Shown here one piece after another: positions 61,078 through 64,000 of a stretch of DNA of 64,000 bases (position 1 is its first letter; every line of letters starts with the position of its first letter). The stretch comes from Flavobacterium suncheonense GH29-5 = DSM 17707. GTDB lineage: Bacteria > Bacteroidota > Bacteroidia > Flavobacteriales > Flavobacteriaceae. The position numbers and the translations under genes are program-made. The notes below the pieces were generated by a model, which made no database searches, was not told where the DNA came from, and saw only the letters and a list, made by a program, of their open reading frames with translations. The stretch lies in contig NZ_AUCZ01000004.1 in the NCBI RefSeq assembly GCF_000430025.1, positions 1 through 64,000 on the forward strand. Direction: 5' to 3'.

Positions 61078-61731
61078 CTATTTACTTTTAGAATATTCCT
61101 CCAAAACGGATTTTCGTCCAATGGTTTTGGTGATAATGTCTTTCTCTAAATTCCAGCTACGCGCCGGCGAATATTCTCTTCCGTAATAAATAATCTGAAG
61201 GTGTAAAACATTCCACAATTCCTTCGGAAACAGTCGTTTGGCATCTTTTTCGGTTTGCTGCACATTTTTTCCATTGCTTAAATTCCAGCGGTACATCAAA
61301 CGGTGAATGTGTGTATCTACCGGAAAGGCCGGAACTCCAAACGCCTGACTCATCACCACGCTAGCCGTTTTATGTCCAACTGCGGGTAAGGCTTCCAAGG
61401 CTTCAAAACTTTGCGGAACTGCTCCGTTGTGTTTTTCAATCAGAATTTGAGACAAGCCGTAAATACCTTTGGATTTCATTGGCGAAAGTCCGCAGGGTTT
61501 GATGATTTCCTGAATTTCTTCCACGGATAATTTTACCATGTCGTACGGATTGTCTGCTTTGGCAAACAGTAATGGCGTAATCTGATTTACACGGGCATCG
61601 GTACATTGTGCGGAAAGCAACACCGCCACCAATAACGTGTAAGCGTCTTTATGGTCTAACGGAATGGGCGTTTCGGGGTAAAGTTCGTTTAACGTATCGA
61701 TTACAAACTGAACTTTTTCGTCTTTGGTCAT
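61078..61731 (-). CDS. nth: Endonuclease III (without iron-sulfur cluster)
   Basis: A 217-residue DNA glycosylase/AP lyase for oxidised pyrimidines. The helix-hairpin-helix ALPAVGHKTASVV holds the catalytic Lys121, and PVDTHIHR the catalytic Asp139, matching Lys120 and Asp138 of the E. coli enzyme. The C-terminus lacks the four cysteines of the usual [4Fe-4S] loop: where E. coli has C-x6-C-x2-C-x5-C, this reads YYGREYSPARSWNLEKDI, with no cysteine. The enzyme must stabilise this region differently. The gene is otherwise intact and probably active. Confidence 0.92.
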   Translation of the reverse strand: MTKDEKVQFVIDTLNELYPETPIPLDHKDAYTLLVAVLLSAQCTDARVNQITPLLFAKADNPYDMVKLSVEEIQEIIKPCGLSPMKSKGIYGLSQILIEKHNGAVPQSFEALEALPAVGHKTASVVMSQAFGVPAFPVDTHIHRLMYRWNLSNGKNVQQTEKDAKRLFPKELWNVLHLQIIYYGREYSPARSWNLEKDIITKTIGRKSVLEEYSKSK

Positions 61732-61800
61732 TTTTTATATTTATAAAATGTGCAACTTTGAACAAAATTAAACTTTAAACAGTCTAAACAAAAAAATAAC

Positions 61801-62253
61801 ATGACTACTTTACAAAAAGGCGACAAAGCACCGGATTTTACTGCAGTAGACCAAGATGGCAATACACACAAATTATCCGATTATAAAGGAAAAAAGTTAG
61901 TGGTTTTCTTTTATCCGGCAGCCAATACGCCAAGCTGTACAATCGAAGCCTGTAATTTAAGGGATAATTATTCGGAGTTCATCCGTAAAGGTTATGCTTT
62001 GTTAGGTGTTAGTGCCGATACGCAAAAGAAGCAATCCAATTTTAAAAACAAATACGAGTTGCCGTTTCCGCTTTTAGCCGATGAAGACAAAAAAGTGATT
62101 GAAGCTTTCGGCGTTTGGGGACCAAAAAAGTTCATGGGACGCGAATTTGACGGCATCCACCGAACCACTTTTGTAATTGACGAAAACGGAATTATTGAAG
62201 ACGTAATCACGAAAGTAAAAACGAAAGAGCACTCAAGTCAGATTTTGAAATAA
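61801..62253 (+). CDS. bcp: Thioredoxin-dependent thiol peroxidase (BCP/PrxQ)
   Basis: A 150-residue peroxiredoxin of the BCP/PrxQ type. Peroxidatic Cys46 lies in NTPSCTIEAC and the resolving Cys51 five residues later, both conserved; most homologues read TPGCT, here TPSCT. It reduces hydrogen and organic peroxides with electrons from thioredoxin in the cytoplasm. Divergent from nth; a terminator follows. Confidence 0.95.
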   Translation: MTTLQKGDKAPDFTAVDQDGNTHKLSDYKGKKLVVFFYPAANTPSCTIEACNLRDNYSEFIRKGYALLGVSADTQKKQSNFKNKYELPFPLLADEDKKVIEAFGVWGPKKFMGREFDGIHRTTFVIDENGIIEDVITKVKTKEHSSQILK

Positions 62254-62282
62254 AAAAAGGGAAGTTGCAACTTCCCTTTTTT
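62253..62282 (+). terminator. Bidirectional terminator after bcp
   Basis: An almost perfect palindrome: AAAAAAGGGAAGTT (62254-62267) and AACTTCCCTTTTTT (62269-62282 region) around GC. It overlaps the bcp stop and serves the convergent gene too. Confidence 0.85.
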
Positions 62283-62294
62283 ATGAAACAGCTT

Positions 62295-63761
62295 TTATTT
62301 AGCTTCTTCCAAAGTTTTTTTCTCGCCGTAACCGAACAAATGGTTTTTCTTAATCAGTCCGGCGATACCTTCCGGCAGCATTTCTTCCCAGCCGTCTTTT
62401 TCTTTGCTGATCATTTTTAAAACTTCTCTGGAGAAAATTTTAAGGTGGTCTTTGTCAAAATCAGTGATATCCAGTACTTTGCCGTTGTAAGCGAAGAATT
62501 TGTACAATTCTTTCATGCGCGGATGTACTTTCAGATTTTGTGAATTGATCACTTCCCCGTTTTCTTCCATCGGATATAAGAATACCTTCAGATCGCGGTA
62601 GAACAATTTTCCGAAAGCTTCCAGAATGCCACCACTTAAATGACGGTAGTATTTCTCGTCGAAAATGTCGATTAAGTTGCTTACTCCCATGGCTAATCCC
62701 ATGCGTGCTTTGGTGTATTCCGAGAAATATTCCACCACTTTGTAGTATTCCTGGAAATTGGAAATCATTACGGTTTGTCCTAACGAACACAGTAATTCCG
62801 CCCGGTCCATGAAATCGCGTTCGTCAATTTCACCTTCGGAGCGCAAATTGGAAAGGGTAATTTCAAAAACTACTAACGTATTGTCTTTTTCCACTTTTTT
62901 CTCCTGTACGAACATTTCCAGCGACTTCTCGTACATGTCCATGTTTACTTTCGTTACCGGCCGGAAACTTCCGCGTAAGGCCAGAATGTTTTTCTTGTAT
63001 AATACTGCTGCCGGCAATACGTTTTTACCGTCCGGACCAAACATCACTGCTTCGGTCATGCCGTTTTTAACGAGTTGTAAACTCATTAAACGGTTGTCAA
63101 CATCCTTAAATTGAGGTCCGGAAAAGTTAATCGTGTCAATTTCCAGTTGATCTTTGTCTAAGTGGTCGTATAAATAACGCAACAGGCGTTTCGGATCGTT
63201 GTATTTGTAAAAAGCACCATAAATCAGGTTAACTCCAAGAACTCCAAGGGTTTCCTGTTGCAGTTTGGAATCATTTTCCTTAAAGCGGATATGAAGAATG
63301 ATTTCGTTGTATTCGGCATTCGGATCTACCTGAAATTTAATTCCAACCCAGCCGTGCCCTTTAAATTGTTTGGCAAAATCTATGGTAGCTACTGTATTGG
63401 CGTAACTGAAGAATAGTTTTTCAGGATGTTTCTCACGGTTCAAACGCTCTTCCATCAAACGGGTTTCATGGGTAAGCATTTTTCGCAGGCGGCTTTCGGT
63501 TACATAGCGGCCGTCATCTTCCACACCGTAAATCGCGTCACTGTAATCTTTATCGTAAGCGGACATTGCTTTTGCAATCGTACCGGAAGAACCTCCTGCA
63601 CGGAAAAAATGGCGAACCGTTTCCTGTCCGGCACCGATTTCTGAAAAAGTTCCGTAAATATTTTTGTTTAGATTGATACGAAGCGCCTTATCGGCTAAAG
63701 CGGGTATGTGTTCGATCTCACGATCACCTTTTAATATGATTTCTCCTTCTGAATTCTTCAT
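62295..63761 (-). CDS. Conserved Bacteroidota protein, function not established
   Basis: A 488-residue soluble protein without signal peptide or membrane span. It is strongly conserved in flavobacteria as far as I recall, and has appeared in annotations under nicotinate-nucleotide-type names, which I do not trust. Conserved-looking parts are GAGQETVRHFFRAGGSSGTI (about 43-62), SYANTVATIDFAKQFKGHGW and SGPQFKDVDNRLMSLQLVKN. No nucleotide-binding P-loop is visible. It might be an enzyme acting on nucleotides or a stress-related protein. A full promoter precedes the start, which fixes it. Confidence 0.7.
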   Translation of the reverse strand: MKNSEGEIILKGDREIEHIPALADKALRINLNKNIYGTFSEIGAGQETVRHFFRAGGSSGTIAKAMSAYDKDYSDAIYGVEDDGRYVTESRLRKMLTHETRLMEERLNREKHPEKLFFSYANTVATIDFAKQFKGHGWVGIKFQVDPNAEYNEIILHIRFKENDSKLQQETLGVLGVNLIYGAFYKYNDPKRLLRYLYDHLDKDQLEIDTINFSGPQFKDVDNRLMSLQLVKNGMTEAVMFGPDGKNVLPAAVLYKKNILALRGSFRPVTKVNMDMYEKSLEMFVQEKKVEKDNTLVVFEITLSNLRSEGEIDERDFMDRAELLCSLGQTVMISNFQEYYKVVEYFSEYTKARMGLAMGVSNLIDIFDEKYYRHLSGGILEAFGKLFYRDLKVFLYPMEENGEVINSQNLKVHPRMKELYKFFAYNGKVLDITDFDKDHLKIFSREVLKMISKEKDGWEEMLPEGIAGLIKKNHLFGYGEKKTLEEAK

Positions 63762-63778
63762 AAAACATATAATATCGA

Positions 63779-63829
63779 CAAAGTTAACAAAATAGGTATT
63801 TTCACAAAAGATAAATAATTCTATTTTTG
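63779..63829. promoter_or_regulatory. Divergent promoters at 63.8 kb
   Basis: Minus strand: TTTG (complement of 63805-63808), 18 nt, TAACTTTG (complement of 63779-63786), 17 nt before the start of the 488-residue protein. Plus strand: TATTTTTG (63822-63829), 17 nt before the hydrolase start. Confidence 0.6.
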
Positions 63830-63846
63830 TAAAAACTGAAATTCAT

Positions 63847-64000
63847 TTGAAAGTATATTTTTTGGGTACCGGCACCTCACAGGGTATTCCCGTAATTGGG
63901 AGTCATCATTCTGTTTGTATGAGTGATGATCCCAAAGACAAGCGGCTAAGAGTTGCGGTTTGGATTCATTGGGACGATTATTCTTTTGTGATCGATTGTG
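63847..64000 (+). CDS. MBL-fold metallo-hydrolase (5' end)
   Basis: The first 51 residues of a metallo-beta-lactamase-fold protein, cut by the window edge. It reads LKVYFLGTGTSQGIPVIGSH and continues through HHSVCMSDDPKDKRLRVAVW to FVIDC, the start of a family of phosphoribosyl-cyclic-phosphate-type or RNase Z-like hydrolases; the HxHxDH zinc motif would follow beyond the end. No ATG is available in frame, so the TTG at 63847 is taken as the start, consistent with the promoter 17 nt upstream. The fold is clear; the reaction is not. Confidence 0.85.
   Translation, partial: MKVYFLGTGTSQGIPVIGSHHSVCMSDDPKDKRLRVAVWIHWDDYSFVIDC

Noticed and set aside
1-64000. tRNA, rRNA, tmRNA or RNase P RNA genes
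   Set aside because: I looked through the larger intergenic gaps for conserved cores of these RNAs and found none.

Overview
The window comes from a member of the Bacteroidota, most likely Flavobacterium or a close relative in the Flavobacteriaceae. The evidence is type IX secretion (T9SS) sorting domains of both types, a PorP/SprF-OmpA pair, SusC/SusD-type uptake proteins, TAnnTTTG-type promoters, low GC content and several conserved flavobacterial protein families. I see no rRNA, tRNA or CRISPR array.

Layout. 1-3.7 kb holds the end of a T9SS type B cargo gene followed by PorP/SprF and an OmpA-family protein. 3.8-7.0 kb holds a HipBA toxin-antitoxin pair with a double operator and an unknown membrane protein. 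7.0-9.7 kb holds a small lipoprotein behind a structured leader, a TPR histidine kinase and its response regulator. 9.8-14.5 kb is a run of small membrane or exported proteins with a zinc-ribbon protein, an HsdR_N-like nuclease and an EEP-family nuclease. 14.6-22.9 kb is very AT-rich and looks acquired: a KAP-type P-loop NTPase, an Mrr-like nuclease, two single-membrane-span micropeptides too short to be found easily, a two-gene cassette (DUF6602-like nuclease plus an unknown) bounded by inverted repeats, a trypsin-like protease and an XRE regulator. It resembles a defence island.

22.9-32.3 kb is the most interesting unit. A long leader that can fold into several nested helices precedes a SusC/SusD/S9-peptidase operon. 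This operon faces two genes on the other strand, for a DUF6520-like small exported four-cysteine protein and a MauE/DoxX-like thiol-redox membrane protein. I suggest that they form one system which makes, oxidises, imports or processes a small cysteine peptide; no such function has been shown here.

32.5-33.7 kb is a REP-associated tyrosine transposase inside perfect 36-bp inverted repeats, with a truncated gene on each side. From 34.5 kb to the end the sequence is mostly core genome with higher GC: a GNAT-nitrilase fusion, an RND efflux operon, a serine-palmitoyltransferase-like enzyme convergent with a GNAT protein (possible sphingolipid synthesis), YfhO, CrcB, a glycosyltransferase, an M28 peptidase, UvrA, a sigma factor with a 47-residue companion, an endonuclease III lacking its iron-sulfur cysteines, a thiol peroxidase and the start of a metallo-beta-lactamase-fold hydrolase.

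Regulatory logic visible in the sequence: two promoters (before the VanZ-like gene at 9866 and the protease at 21718-22521) carry the same TTACGGTTTyCCGTAA palindrome exactly 21 nt from a TAnnTTTG element. The response regulator at 9066 is an obvious candidate to bind it.
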